Source: Paulinella micropora (lineage: Eukaryota; Cercozoa; Imbricatea; Euglyphida). Taken from it: a DNA stretch of 60,750 nucleotides. The notes beneath the pieces were generated by a model that saw nothing but the letters and a program-made list of their open reading frames with translations, did no database searches and was not told the origin of the DNA. Made by a program: the position numbers and the translations under genes. Shown one piece after another: positions 39,585-48,223 of the stretch. The stretch covers positions 1,236,163-1,296,912 of the forward strand of contig BJOX01000021.1 of assembly GCA_009731375.1 (NCBI GenBank), in the 5' to 3' direction. Position 1 is the first letter of the stretch; every line of letters starts with the position of its first letter.

Positions 39585-41004
39585 TTAAGAACTGTCGTAA
39601 CCGTTGGCGGGCGGCCCGTTGCCTCCAGTGGCAGGCATGAGCGGACCGTTACCTATGACGGGTGGGAGCGGCTTGACCGTTGTGCCGGCGTTGGTGTACA
39701 TGAAATTGGGCTTGAACGGTGCAGCTTGCAGCTGGTTCTGATGCGCAAACCGCTCTGCTGCCAACTTTTCGGCGTCTCGGGTCTGTTGGTCCAGCCTTTG
39801 GAGGATCTCCTTGTCCCGCTGGGCCATGGTCTTGCCGTCCTTTCTCAGGCGCTGTCTCGCGCGGTCGCCGTAAAACAGCATGCGCTGCATCATTTCTCGC
39901 TCTTGGCGCGACATGCCCTTGAGCGAAGTCGGCAGCCAGCTCGGAGCGCGGTACGCCAGCTGTTTGAGGCACTCCTGTTTTTGGATGTCCGCGCGGCTCG
40001 GCGGCTTGGGCGGGTCTGGCCCGCGCAAGATCACCTCTGCATCCGGCAGCGAAGCTGGAGCAAGAAAGCTTTTGTAGTTGTACTCGATCCGGTCGATGTA
40101 CTCGTGATACACCATCGCCGCGTGCCGCGTCCCCACGTTGCGCTCATCCGTGCATTGGGCAAAGTGAGCCAAGAACTCCTTTTGGGGAAGAGCTGTCCGT
40201 AGTTTTCCCATAGGTTGGTGAGGGTCCACTGCACTTTCGAGTTGAACATGATGCAATGACTGGTCTGTTCGCGCATAATCGGGCTCACTGAGTTGCGGCC
40301 CGTCAAGTACTGTACCTGAACAGACACGAACACTTAGAAATGACAGGCGCGTGACTGTACTTACCGCAATGAAAATCGTGATGTTGTAGTGGCGGTACGT
40401 CCCGAAGAAGTTCTGCATCCTGAAGAGAACATGAAAATACACGAAAAGAAATAAATGGGTGGTCTTACCATCGGTCTGTGCTATCAATGATGCCGACCAA
40501 GCGTCAAATACAATGAAGCTCGGCTCCAGGTACTTGTTGGCTAAAACCTTTTTTTGAGGTTTTCTACGTAGGTCTGCAAAATATCGAGTCGAAACCCTTC
40601 GTAGATCTTGCAGTGCTGCTCGCTCGCAAAATGAAAAGAAAAACTGTTCTTGAACTTCGTGCGGACCATGACCAGGCCGTACTGGAAAGGGTCTTTCTTG
40701 CGCGCGCACAGGCTGTACAAGAGCCATTTCAGGAAATGGGTCTTGCCTCGTTCCGATTTTCCCACTAAAACGAACATTGCCCCGCTCCCTTTTCGCGCGG
40801 GTAGAAGACTTCGATGTTCCGTTTGAACTCGGTCGGCTGCAGCTGCTCTGCCGGCTGCTGCTCTTTCTTCTTTTTCTTCTTGCCCTTGTCTTTCTGCTTG
40901 TCGACATAGTCCAAAATTTTTTCCTCGATTGTCTTCTCGCCGAGCTGCTGTTCCGGCTCCGGCAGCCGTTCGACCGGGCCTTCCGGCTGCTGCTGCTGCA
41001 TCAT
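39585..41004 (-). CDS. HerA/FtsK-type genome-packaging ATPase, two introns, four indels
   Basis: Motor that pumps DNA into capsids. Walker A (GKSERGKT) follows MFVLV near 40777, Walker B is FIVFD, and a TYRHYNITIFIA strand ends in a sensor-like region. Two GT-AG introns of 49 nt interrupt it (40420-40468 and 40316-40364). Without them the conserved strands fall in different frames. Four further 1-nt discontinuities lie at homopolymers or short runs (about 40780-40790, 40549-40555, 40499-40500, 40180-40183). The N-terminus (MMQQQQ from 41004) has a Lys-rich linker. The last about 150 residues are charged and Pro/Gly-rich, unlike the core ATPase. Likely functional in the virus, with consensus errors in this copy. 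Confidence 0.82.
40316..40364 (-). other. Spliceosomal-type intron 2 in packaging ATPase
   Basis: Minus strand: starts gtaagtacag and ends tctgttcag, 49 nt. Joins TIFIA to VQYLTGRN, continuing the ATPase core. Confidence 0.85.
40420..40468 (-). other. Spliceosomal-type intron 1 in packaging ATPase
   Basis: Minus strand: starts gtaagacc and ends ttctcttcag, 49 nt. Removal brings the Walker B side and the MQNFFGTYRH strand into a shared reading frame (one nearby indel aside). Confidence 0.8.
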
Positions 41005-41042
41005 TTTTTTTAAAACTTCTCCCCGAATATTAAAAAAAAGAT

Positions 41043-41180
41043 ATGCCACTGGTCTTGAGTGACAGGACGCGCTTGCTAGTCGAACAAGCCGAACCGGCGA
41101 AGGCCGTGGTAAAGGCAGCGCTCAACAAGGCCAAGAAGAAGCCGGCCAAGAAGAAACCCGTTGTCAGTAAGAAGAAGTAG
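41043..41180 (+). CDS. Small basic peptide, 45 aa (DNA-condensing candidate)
   Basis: ATG 41043 to TAG 41178-41180. The second half is Lys/Ala/Pro-rich (NKAKKKPAKKKPVVSKKK), like a histone tail or the small core proteins of adenovirus-type virions, which condense packaged DNA. The role is inferred from composition. Divergent from the ATPase start with 38 bp between them, and followed closely by the next rightward gene. Confidence 0.6.
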   Translation: MPLVLSDRTRLLVEQAEPAKAVVKAALNKAKKKPAKKKPVVSKKK

Positions 41181-41237
41181 CAGGTTTTTTTTTATTTTCG
41201 CCGCCAGACAGTTTGATAAAAAGATTCAACCCAAAAA

Positions 41238-42191
41238 ATGAAGCCCTGGCGCAAGAGGCATGCCGGTCGCGCTTTTACCAGCGATGCGCCTGTTTCCTTC
41301 AAGAAGCAGCGCACTGGCTTTGTGGGCGGCGGGTCGGTCGAGATGGCGGCCAAGACCAGGGAAATCATGAAATATGCCAACCCGCAGCTCTCGGCCGTGC
41401 TGGATGCGGTCGCGCCAGCAACCGTGCCTGCTGCCACTGCCGCAGCTGCCACTGACGCGAAGGCCACGCATGCCGCGCCGGTGCTACAGTCGTTTGACAG
41501 CAGCGCGGCTGTCATAGTGCACGACGACGACGACAAGAAGAACTCGGCGGCCGCCGCGCCGGTGCTACAGTCGTTTGACAGCGGCGTGGCTGTCATTGTG
41601 CACGACGACGACGACAAGAAGAGCTCGGCGGCCGCCGCGCCCGCCGCTGACGCGAAGACTCATCAAGCCGCGCCGGTGCTCCAGTCGTTTGACAGCAGCG
41701 CGGCTGTCGTGGTGCACGACGACGACAAGAAGGACAAAAAGAGCAGCGCTAAGCCAGACCTAATGTCTCAAATCCAAGCAGGCAAGCAACTCAAAAAAAC
41801 GCCGAAGCCGGACGCCAAAACACAAAAGCCCGACGCCAAAGCAGCAGGCGGCGGCCTCACGGGCGCACTGAGCTCGGCCATGGCCAAAATAAGCGCGTCA
41901 CTCAACGGCGGCGATGGCAGCAGTAGCAGCAGCAGCAGCAGCGTCGTCGACCAAAAAACACAGGAGGCAAAGGACAAGGTGGCGGCGTACCAAGCGAACA
42001 AGACTCCCAAACAAGAAGAGAAACTGAGGGCCTGGTCGCACAGGCTAGGCGAAGCGATAACCAAGCTCACGAAAGACATCAAGGACGAAGAAGACGCCTG
42101 GGGAGATACAGATGATGCCAAGGAAATGAGAAGCAAGAAAGCCAAGCTAGAAGCCAGAAAAGAGATAATAGACAAGGGGCTGGCCGCGTGA
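41238..42191 (+). CDS. WH2/acidic-motif protein with three SIM-like repeats
   Basis: 317 aa, mostly disordered. N-terminal motif AAKTREIMKYANPQL (38-51) is shared with the next gene. A 23-residue repeat (PVLQSFDSSAAVIVHDDDD) occurs three times (about 80-101, 108-128, 145-165). Its VIVH-DDDD core fits a SUMO-interaction motif. DLMSQIQAGKQLKKT (174-188) fits the actin-binding WH2 pattern. A helical segment and then DEEDAWGDTDD (283-293) follow, like the acidic Trp tail of Arp2/3 activators. The order WH2-helix-acidic matches the WCA module of WASP and of baculovirus P78/83. Actin function is inferred. Complete ORF. Confidence 0.55.
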   Translation: MKPWRKRHAGRAFTSDAPVSFKKQRTGFVGGGSVEMAAKTREIMKYANPQLSAVLDAVAPATVPAATAAAATDAKATHAAPVLQSFDSSAAVIVHDDDDKKNSAAAAPVLQSFDSGVAVIVHDDDDKKSSAAAAPAADAKTHQAAPVLQSFDSSAAVVVHDDDKKDKKSSAKPDLMSQIQAGKQLKKTPKPDAKTQKPDAKAAGGGLTGALSSAMAKISASLNGGDGSSSSSSSSVVDQKTQEAKDKVAAYQANKTPKQEEKLRAWSHRLGEAITKLTKDIKDEEDAWGDTDDAKEMRSKKAKLEARKEIIDKGLAA

Positions 42192-42236
42192 CAGATAAAG
42201 TGAAATTTTTTTCTCGGCTTGTCCAATAAAAGAAAG

Positions 42237-43028
42237 ATGTTTACGCCTGGCTGTCCATGGATCAGCACCCGGCCGGTAGTAGCAGGCAATTCTCGGAAGA
42301 GGCCGGCCTGGCTGGATGAATCGCCCATGCCGAAGCGGCTCAAGCGGCCGGAAAACCAGGGCCCCGTGGCCGTCTCTGCCAAGGCCCGCAGCCTCATGCA
42401 CTACGCAAATCCTAACCTCGGCACGGCCATGCAGCTGCTGGAGCCGGTGGAGGCGGCGCCGGCAATGGCAGTGCCCGCAAAGACAGAAGAAGCGAAGGGG
42501 CCGAAGGCGGTAGAACAAAAGAAGAAGGAGGAGGAGCCGAAGGCCGCAGAAACAAAAGAGAAGGAAAAGCGTCCGAAGACCACAGAACATGACAAGGAGA
42601 AGACAGAGGAGAAGGACGAAGGGCCGAAGGCGGGGGAGCCGGAGAAGATGGAAGAGGAGGAGGTTGAATCGGGTGCAACCGAGGAGGAAGAGCACGAACC
42701 CGAGAAGACGAAGGAGGACAAAGAAGAGCCTCCAAAGGCCGCGGAGACGAAGGAAGAGGACAAGGATCCTCCAAAGGCAGCGGAGACGAAGGAGGAGGGC
42801 CCGAAAGAGAGCGAGGACGGCCAAGTGGAGGAGGGCAAGGAAGAAGACGAGCCGCCCCCTCCTCCCGCCAAGAAGCCCGCGGCGGCCGCCACAAAGCCAC
42901 ACAAGAGCATGCCGCCGTACGTTACGCCACAAACCAGGGCCGACGTAGAAATACGGGAGGCATTGTCCGGTCTCAAGGCCATCCTCGACGCGGACCAGAT
43001 CATGTACGCGTTCAGGGGCACTCAATGA
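42237..43028 (+). CDS. Charged YANP-motif protein, paralogous N-terminus to its neighbour
   Basis: 263 aa from ATG 42237, which follows 'aataaaagaaag', a start context repeated elsewhere in this genome. N-terminal half: basic KRLKRP (nuclear-signal-like) and SAKARSLMHYANPNL, matching AAKTREIMKYANPQL of the upstream gene. The middle (about 80-210) is a Glu/Lys-rich low-complexity region with PPKAAETKEE repeats. The end (MPPYVTPQTRADVEIREALSGLKAILDADQI) is a compact, probably helical domain. Probably a virion or core-associated protein; no family recognised. Confidence 0.6.
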   Translation: MFTPGCPWISTRPVVAGNSRKRPAWLDESPMPKRLKRPENQGPVAVSAKARSLMHYANPNLGTAMQLLEPVEAAPAMAVPAKTEEAKGPKAVEQKKKEEEPKAAETKEKEKRPKTTEHDKEKTEEKDEGPKAGEPEKMEEEEVESGATEEEEHEPEKTKEDKEEPPKAAETKEEDKDPPKAAETKEEGPKESEDGQVEEGKEEDEPPPPPAKKPAAAATKPHKSMPPYVTPQTRADVEIREALSGLKAILDADQIMYAFRGTQ

Positions 43029-43071
43029 AAAAAAAATAAACTGACTGCTTGCCAAAACAAGGAGAGAAAAA

Positions 43072-43338
43072 ATGCAACACCTGGCTTTTTTTGATCCGAC
43101 CTTGGCGCTGGCCCTGGGCAAAATCAACGAAAAACAGGCGCGCGTCGCGGGACAGAAACGCCGACACCAAGAGGACGCCGAAAGAAAGGCCATCGAGGTC
43201 CTGCAGACTACCGTGGCCGAAGCGCCCATCGAGAAAGTGTTCAAGCAGCCAGCCATCGCCGATGCCACCATCTTGCTAGCAGTAACACCCGAACAGGCCG
43301 CCCGTTGCGAGCAGCAGCTGCTTGGCGGAGGCAAATAA
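43072..43338 (+). CDS. Hypothetical protein, 88 aa
   Basis: Short complete ORF starting MQHLAFFDPTLALALGKI, with a basic helical middle (KQARVAGQKRRHQEDAERK). Tightly packed between neighbours (about 40 bp each side) on the same strand, which supports it being real. No family recognised. Confidence 0.6.
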   Translation: MQHLAFFDPTLALALGKINEKQARVAGQKRRHQEDAERKAIEVLQTTVAEAPIEKVFKQPAIADATILLAVTPEQAARCEQQLLGGGK

Positions 43339-43340
43339 TT

Positions 43341-43358
43341 AAAAAAAAAAATTCTTGT
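43341..43358 (+). promoter_or_regulatory. A-run plus TTCTTGT promoter-like element
   Basis: A-run then ttcttgt, 34 bp before ATG 43392. One of a family (see findings). Confidence 0.55.
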
Positions 43359-43391
43359 CGGGCAGATTAACTACTAACAGTCTCAGTCGCC

Positions 43392-43976
43392 ATGAGTGGT
43401 AACAGAGGCCCCGTCGTCCCCCTCGTGAATACTTCGGACGAAAAGTCCTCGGCCGCCCAGACCAACCAGGTCGAGCATGGAACGGAAACCCGTCCGGTAA
43501 TTCAAACAGATAGTCTCGCCACCAGTTCAATTATCTACAGCGCTCTGAACACGGCCGTGGCCGGTGGTGGCGGTGGCGCGGTGATCGATGGCATGAAGAT
43601 GGTGGCCCAGCGCCTGTCGCAGAACTCGCTGGCTCCTTGGTACAAGGGAGCGGTCCTGCTCGTGGGCACGCCCGCCGAGATCACCTCTGTCTACGGGCGC
43701 GAATTCTGCACGACTAACTGTGCAATGGACGCAGACGCCAAGGTATGGGACGATGGTGCCATGCTGCCCTGGCTGACGGAGCTTCGTCGAACTCACGGAA
43801 ATTCGTGGGAAGGCTGCATGAATGTAGCGGGTTTCATCGAACAATACCAGGCTGCCAAGATCCGCGACGAGCAATGGAGCAAGATCCCGTCGGTGTCTTG
43901 GGTCGACCGCCAGAACGGTTCCGTGCGTGGTTGGGCAGCCATCAACGAGGAAGGGGGTGTGAGGCCGATCGTGTAA
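43392..43976 (+). CDS. Hypothetical protein, 194 aa
   Basis: Complete ORF. A disordered first about 40 residues are followed by a globular domain with a Gly5 loop (TAVAGGGGGAVIDGMKM) and the strand-rich YKGAVLLVGTPAEITSVYGREF. Preceded by a candidate promoter (A11 then TTCTTGT at 43341-43358). Position among capsid genes suggests a virion component; no family recognised. Confidence 0.65.
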   Translation: MSGNRGPVVPLVNTSDEKSSAAQTNQVEHGTETRPVIQTDSLATSSIIYSALNTAVAGGGGGAVIDGMKMVAQRLSQNSLAPWYKGAVLLVGTPAEITSVYGREFCTTNCAMDADAKVWDDGAMLPWLTELRRTHGNSWEGCMNVAGFIEQYQAAKIRDEQWSKIPSVSWVDRQNGSVRGWAAINEEGGVRPIV

Positions 43977-44012
43977 ATTTTTTCCTCCTAGCCTACCTAC
44001 AACGAAAGCGCG

Positions 44013-44681
44013 ATGACCGACCCTTTCGCCAACCTAGAGCCCCCGGTCGAACAGCCGCCGCCTGTTGTTGCCGCTCCCGTCGTTCTCCCGCCCGCCAAAC
44101 GGCGCAGGACGGCTAATCCTTCACAAGCGAGCCTCGCGAGACGTTTAGGAGGAGCTACAACCTCATCAGCGGCAACCGAAGACCCCGTGCTACGCGATGA
44201 CCCGAACTACAAGCTTCTCGTGGCCTATGGACGCAGCGCCTTGATCGGGCCCAAGCTCAAGAAGGCGCACATCAACTGCGATCCGAAGGCCCTGCGCAGG
44301 CTGCCGAGGCAGAAGCTGCCGCTGTTGTTGGACGAAGTCGAGGAAGTGCTGGAGGGAGAACTGAGCGGCGAGCTGGCGGACGCCGTGCTCAAGCAAGGGC
44401 TCGTCTGTCTCGAAAACCTGGTAGCGAACCGGTCGCGTTACCAAATTGCGGGCACGACAGAGGCCTGCTTTGCTAACGACCGGTGGTGCTTCTTGCTGGA
44501 GCGGGCCAAGCTGCGAGCTGGCATCGGCCTGCAGCGCCTGGACCCTATGACCGAGCTAGCTTTGTTGACTGCACAGACGGCCGCCATCACGCACGCCAAG
44601 AATACCATGCTCTGTCCAGCAGGCGCAAAGGTCAACCTGGACGCGCCCGCGCCAGAGGAGGAAAAGAAGAAGAGCAGTTGA
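44013..44681 (+). CDS. Hypothetical protein, 222 aa
   Basis: Complete ORF 36 bp after the previous gene. Pro/Val-rich N-terminus with PPAKRRR (possible nuclear signal), a helical middle (about 65-200) and a charged Lys/Ser tail. No conserved motif recognised. Confidence 0.6.
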   Translation: MTDPFANLEPPVEQPPPVVAAPVVLPPAKRRRTANPSQASLARRLGGATTSSAATEDPVLRDDPNYKLLVAYGRSALIGPKLKKAHINCDPKALRRLPRQKLPLLLDEVEEVLEGELSGELADAVLKQGLVCLENLVANRSRYQIAGTTEACFANDRWCFLLERAKLRAGIGLQRLDPMTELALLTAQTAAITHAKNTMLCPAGAKVNLDAPAPEEEKKKSS

Positions 44682-44738
44682 ATAATTAAAAAAAAAAATA
44701 TTTTGTTGTGCGCCAATTAAACATCTCTCCAGAAAGGA

Positions 44739-45174
44739 ATGTCCGAAGTCGCGAGCGATCTGTTCTCCCTCGAGAACTTTGCCCGGTCCGGTGCTGCGGC
44801 TGCTTTCGCCTACGCGGCCGCGCCGGTCGTGTTCCAGGGGCCGGCAGTTTTTAGCTTTTCGGCCGTCCCGGGCCTCAGCGGAGTGCAGGTCAGCAAGAGC
44901 ACCGGNNNNNNNNNNNNNNNNNNNNNNNNNNNNNNNNNNNNNNNNNNNNNNNNNNNNNNNNNNNNNNNNNNNNNNNNNNNNNNNNNNNNNNNNNNNNNNN
45001 NNNNNNNNNNNNNNNNNNNNNNNNNNNNNNNNNNNNNNNNNNNNNNNNNNNNNNNNNNNNNNNNNNNNNNNNNNNNNNNNNNNNNNNNNNNNNNNNNNNN
45101 NNNNNNNNNNNNNNNNNNNNNNNNNNNNNNNNNNNNNNNNNNNNNNNNNNNNNNNNNNNNACTACCGCTTCTAA
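44739..45174 (+). CDS. Hypothetical Ala-rich protein, interior lost in gap
   Basis: N-terminal 55 codons (MSEVASDLFSLENFARSG, then an Ala/Val/Phe-rich stretch) run into a 255-N gap (44906-45160). The most likely 3' end after the gap is a frame ending YRF-stop at 45174, whose stop overlaps the A-run promoter of the next gene, as seen at other boundaries here. A-run plus TATTTTGTTG precedes the start. Function unknown. Confidence 0.5.
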
Positions 45175-45188
45175 AAAAAGAATCTTGT
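45173..45188 (+). promoter_or_regulatory. A-run plus TCTTGT promoter-like element
   Basis: A7-g-aa-tcttgt, 21 bp before ATG 45210. The upstream gene's stop codon (TAA) overlaps it. Confidence 0.6.
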
Positions 45189-45209
45189 GTAGCTAGTCTA
45201 GAGTGAACA

Positions 45210-45473
45210 ATGCCAGTGGAAGAGGAAGCTCTGCTGGCCTGGGCTCTGATCGTTACAACCGCTATCATCGTGGTCGGCTGTGTGCGCGCCTGTTGCAAGC
45301 GGCTCTTGCGCCCATCAATCTCGTGCGTCCTCGACAAGCCGCTGCCCACACACTACGTGACGCTCGATGACATCCTCCGGCGGCCTTACCAAGCGCCAAG
45401 CGCTGCAGAAGCTCTTTGCGGACCTGGAGACTGTGCTGGACAACTGGGGGCTGCTGTCTGCAGGCGAGAGCAA
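45210..45473 (+). CDS. Small membrane protein, C-terminus uncertain
   Basis: Starts ATG 45210, 22 bp after the A7-GAATCTTGT element. One clear transmembrane segment (LLAWALIVTTAIIVVGCV, about 8-25) is followed by a basic CCKRLLR stretch. The frame then overlaps the next gene out of phase and enters a 10-N gap. Its last about 40 codons look like a shadow of that gene, so the true stop is unclear. Confidence 0.5.
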
Positions 45474-45607
45474 NNNNNNNNNNTTACGTGACGCTCGATG
45501 ACCTCCTCCGGCGGCCTTACCAAGCGCCAAGCGCTGCAGAAGCTCTCTGCGGACCTGGAGACTGTGCTGGACAACTGGGGGCTGCTGTCTGCCGGCGAGA
45601 GCAAGGA
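45352..45607 (+). repeat. Assembly duplication across a 10-N gap
   Basis: 45352-45473 and 45484-45607 are the same sequence with about four differences, separated by N10. This is the signature of overlapping contig ends placed side by side. The differences may be sequencing errors or two viral variants. Confidence 0.85.
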
Positions 45608-45881
45608 CCTGCGGATGCAGTGGAACTTAGGTCTTGAGCAGCAAGTTGCGACCGTTGAAAAGTTCTTTTTGCCTGCCTACAAGGACGGCAAGCTCGCCGC
45701 GTACGTCCAGAGCGAAGCTGGCATCTGGTTTGAGCTGGCCGCCAAGACTCGTGCTCCGACTCCCGCCCTGCAACAGCTGCAGCAAAGATTTCTGGCCAAG
45801 CAAAGTCTGGCCAAGGACGCTTATTTCCTGGGACAAATTGCGCAAGTCATGGAACGCATCTGCCAAGTCATTGTCTTCTAA
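45498..45881 (+). CDS. Hypothetical helical protein, 127 aa
   Basis: Complete ORF from ATG 45498, mainly helical (LTKRQALQKLSADLETVLDNW, LEQQVATVEKFFLP, LQQLQQRFLAKQ). Its first about 120 bp are duplicated on the other side of the 10-N gap (45352-45473) with a few substitutions, so the start is present twice (45368 and 45498) because of unmerged contig ends. Presumed virion or accessory protein; no family recognised. Confidence 0.6.
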   Translation: MTSSGGLTKRQALQKLSADLETVLDNWGLLSAGESKDLRMQWNLGLEQQVATVEKFFLPAYKDGKLAAYVQSEAGIWFELAAKTRAPTPALQQLQQRFLAKQSLAKDAYFLGQIAQVMERICQVIVF

Positions 45882-45927
45882 ATAAAAAAATTTAATTTTC
45901 GTGACTTATCAAGTTTAATTAAGAAAG

Positions 45928-46386
45928 ATGGGCAAGCGCACGCGAGAAAGGCACGAGCGGCACACGGCCAAGAAGGCCGCCCGCAAGGACGCCCGCGCCG
46001 CCACCGAACAGCGCATAGGGCGCAGAAAAGCGGAGAGGAGGGAGCGGGCCCGCGAAGGGCTGCGGCAGTTTGGCAACACTCTCAAGTCAGTCACTGGCCT
46101 TTTTGGCAAGCAGATCGACAAGGTGACCAACATCCCGAAAGAAGCGATGGACACCACCAAGCAGCTGGGCGACAACGCCGAGGGCGGCCTCAAGTCCATG
46201 GCGCTGCCTTTGGCGGTCGGCGCCGCGGCGATCGGGGCCGTCATGATCCTGAAAAAAAAAATCTTCTTTGTCCTTAATATTGTACTGCAACGACGATGTC
46301 TTCCGCCACTGTCGTCGTGCCCCCTGCTAGCAAACAGCAAAAGGTTGCCACAGGCAAGAGAGCGCGCAACGGCCAGGAGATCGTGA
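45928..46386 (+). CDS. Basic protein with C-terminal hydrophobic segment
   Basis: N-terminal about 50 residues are strongly Arg/Lys-rich (HTAKKAARKDARAATEQR), followed by an amphipathic middle (FGKQIDKVTNIPKEAMD) and a hydrophobic ALPLAVGAAAIGAVMIL. The frame reads through the A10 promoter tract into the first 90 bp of the MCP gene. Other genes here stop at or before that tract, so the real stop is probably near 46250 and a 1-nt indel is suspected. It could be a small membrane-active or core virion protein. Start context 'taattaagaaag' supports ATG 45928. Confidence 0.55.
   Translation: MGKRTRERHERHTAKKAARKDARAATEQRIGRRKAERRERAREGLRQFGNTLKSVTGLFGKQIDKVTNIPKEAMDTTKQLGDNAEGGLKSMALPLAVGAAAIGAVMILKKKIFFVLNIVLQRRCLPPLSSCPLLANSKRLPQARERATARRS
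46251..46266 (+). promoter_or_regulatory. A-run plus TCTTC promoter-like element before the MCP
   Basis: A10-tcttc, 30 bp before the MCP start; a variant of the TCTTGT family. Confidence 0.5.
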
Positions 46387-48179
46387 TTGATCCCGAGCAC
46401 GCCCGCGCGATCAATGCACGCCCTTGCTGGACGCAGACGGTCATGGCGCCCGCCGCCGCGACCTCGGCGCTGAGCAACACTGCTTTTTTTAGCTTTATCC
46501 TCGAGAACAACCAGTCCGGCGCGATCCACGATGCGACCCTGCGTTTTAAGATCACGTTCACGACCAGCGGCAGCCAGCCGACCGACTCGCGTGTTTTGCC
46601 TACCACTCAGTGGTTCGAGCGCATCGAGTACATCGACCGCCAGACGGGCACTGAGATTGCTCGCTACCATGGCGACATGATGCACCTGATACTCAACACG
46701 CTGCCGCAAGAGGCCATCGACCAGATCGCCGACATGGTCAACATGGATCCCAAGACGGGCAAGGTCAGCGGCCGCCAGTGGGAAAACAACGACGAGCAGT
46801 ACTTCTACTTACCCCTTTTGCACACGTGGATTAACGGAATGGATTTGGACCTCAGCACGCTGCGTGGCGATCTTGAAATCCGGTTTTATCACAGAGGTTC
46901 GATCTTCGTGGCGGCCCAGTCGGCAGTCAACGGCCAGTCCGCGCCCGCCGTGCCTTGTACCGCCAGCTTGAGCGAGATCCGCTTCATCACGGGCTGCACG
47001 CAGCTGCCGAACGGGATGCGCCTGGGCAGGAGCCCGCTGAAGCAGGGCAAGGTCGCCGAGCAGAAGTACATCGACTTTGTGCAGTACACTGCCTACGCCC
47101 AGCACATCAAGCCCTCCGACCGGTTGGCGATTGACTTAGACCAATTCTCGCACCACTCCGGCGGGCTGTTTGTCTTCATCCGCAAATCAGGCGACCAGAC
47201 CGCGTACGGAGACGCCACGACCTACTACCCGCAGTACACGTACGACAACACGGGTCGCTTGATGACCTACGACATGTTTGGCGACGCGACGACAATCGAC
47301 CTCGAAGACGTCCACGGCAGATCGCAGATGGGCGAAGGGACCCCGATCGACGAGCGCTTTTTTCGCGAGGAGACGATGGGTCAACTAGTGTGCAGCTCGT
47401 ACTTGAAGTCTAACGGCACGTACCTCATCCCGTTCAGCAACGACCCCAAGGCCATGTTGGATGGCGTGATGGTAAACAAACACTCTTCTTTTTTTGGGCA
47501 TAGAACCAGCTTTATGAATGTATGCTGTTGTGAATGATAACAGGACGGTTACAAGACCTTTGTGGGCAACCGCGAACGCTTGGTGATCAACACCGGCCCC
47601 GCGCCGCGCGCCACGACCGTCACGTTCAAGTACGGGGCATGGTACGCCAACACCTCGGTGTTTGCCCTGAACGACACCAAACGCCTGACCGTGGACTTCA
47701 AGGGCGTGACGGTGGCCGTCATGGACATCGACTCTGACTCCACTTTCGCCAGAGTTACTGACCGTCGCTACACTTCGCCCGCCACGGCCGCGATGACGAA
47801 CCTCAACACCGTGCTTGCCTCCAGCAGCTGGCTGCGCTCGTGCGGGGTCAAGATCAAGTTCAGCAGCACGCGATCTGGCGCGACCAACACGGTCGACTGG
47901 GAGGCCAATGCGGCGATGGAGTACACCGCGTCCGTCACCGACCTGAACGACCAACCCATCATCTGGTCCCGCGGCGACGTCCACCAGCTGAAGCTAAAGT
48001 TCCAGCAGGCGCCTGATGCATCTGTGCCCGCTTACAACGCCCAGGAAGAGATGGTTGTCACTGCCGTCACTTCCGGCAAGCGCGGAGTCATTGACGGCTT
48101 GTATGATGTTACGATCTACTCGGCGTACTTCAAGTACTTGCACGAAAGCAACGGTAGCCTGGAGGTGGCCTCGGTTTAA
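46296..48179 (+). CDS. Major capsid protein (double-jelly-roll type), one intron
   Basis: Forms the icosahedral shell. Exon 1 is 46296-47471 (392 codons) and exon 2 is 47544-48179, for 603 residues in all, within the PLV MCP range. Recognisable blocks: TTQWFERIEYIDRQ and FYLPLLHTWINGM followed by LRGDLEIRFYHRG, which match the 'wFerie' and 'fylPLl..w..... l.gdl.i.f' patterns of PLV and virophage-like capsids, and a Tyr/Phe-rich C-terminal strand (YDVTIYSAYFKYL). No signal peptide. Preceded by the A10-TCTTC promoter-like tract at 46251-46266. Both exons share phase 0. Confidence 0.85.
47472..47543 (+). other. 72-nt GT-AG intron in the MCP gene
   Basis: Starts gtaaacaa, contains a T-run near its start, and ends tgataacag. 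Unspliced, the frame stops at 47535-47537 and the inserted residues (Cys- and Ser-rich) do not fit the capsid. Spliced, exons continue in phase 0. Confidence 0.85.
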
Positions 48180-48223
48180 AAATTCTAGCTTATGTATTCT
48201 AATTAAAGAAAGAATAAGTGAAA

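Noticed and set aside
45210-45637. Full-length reading of the membrane ORF across the N10 gap
   Set aside because: Its last part is an out-of-phase copy of the neighbouring gene and crosses a duplicated contig end, so no product is claimed beyond the TM region.
47385-47984. 199-codon minus frame in the MCP region
   Set aside because: Shadow of MCP exon 2 with no conserved motif; the sense strand is explained.
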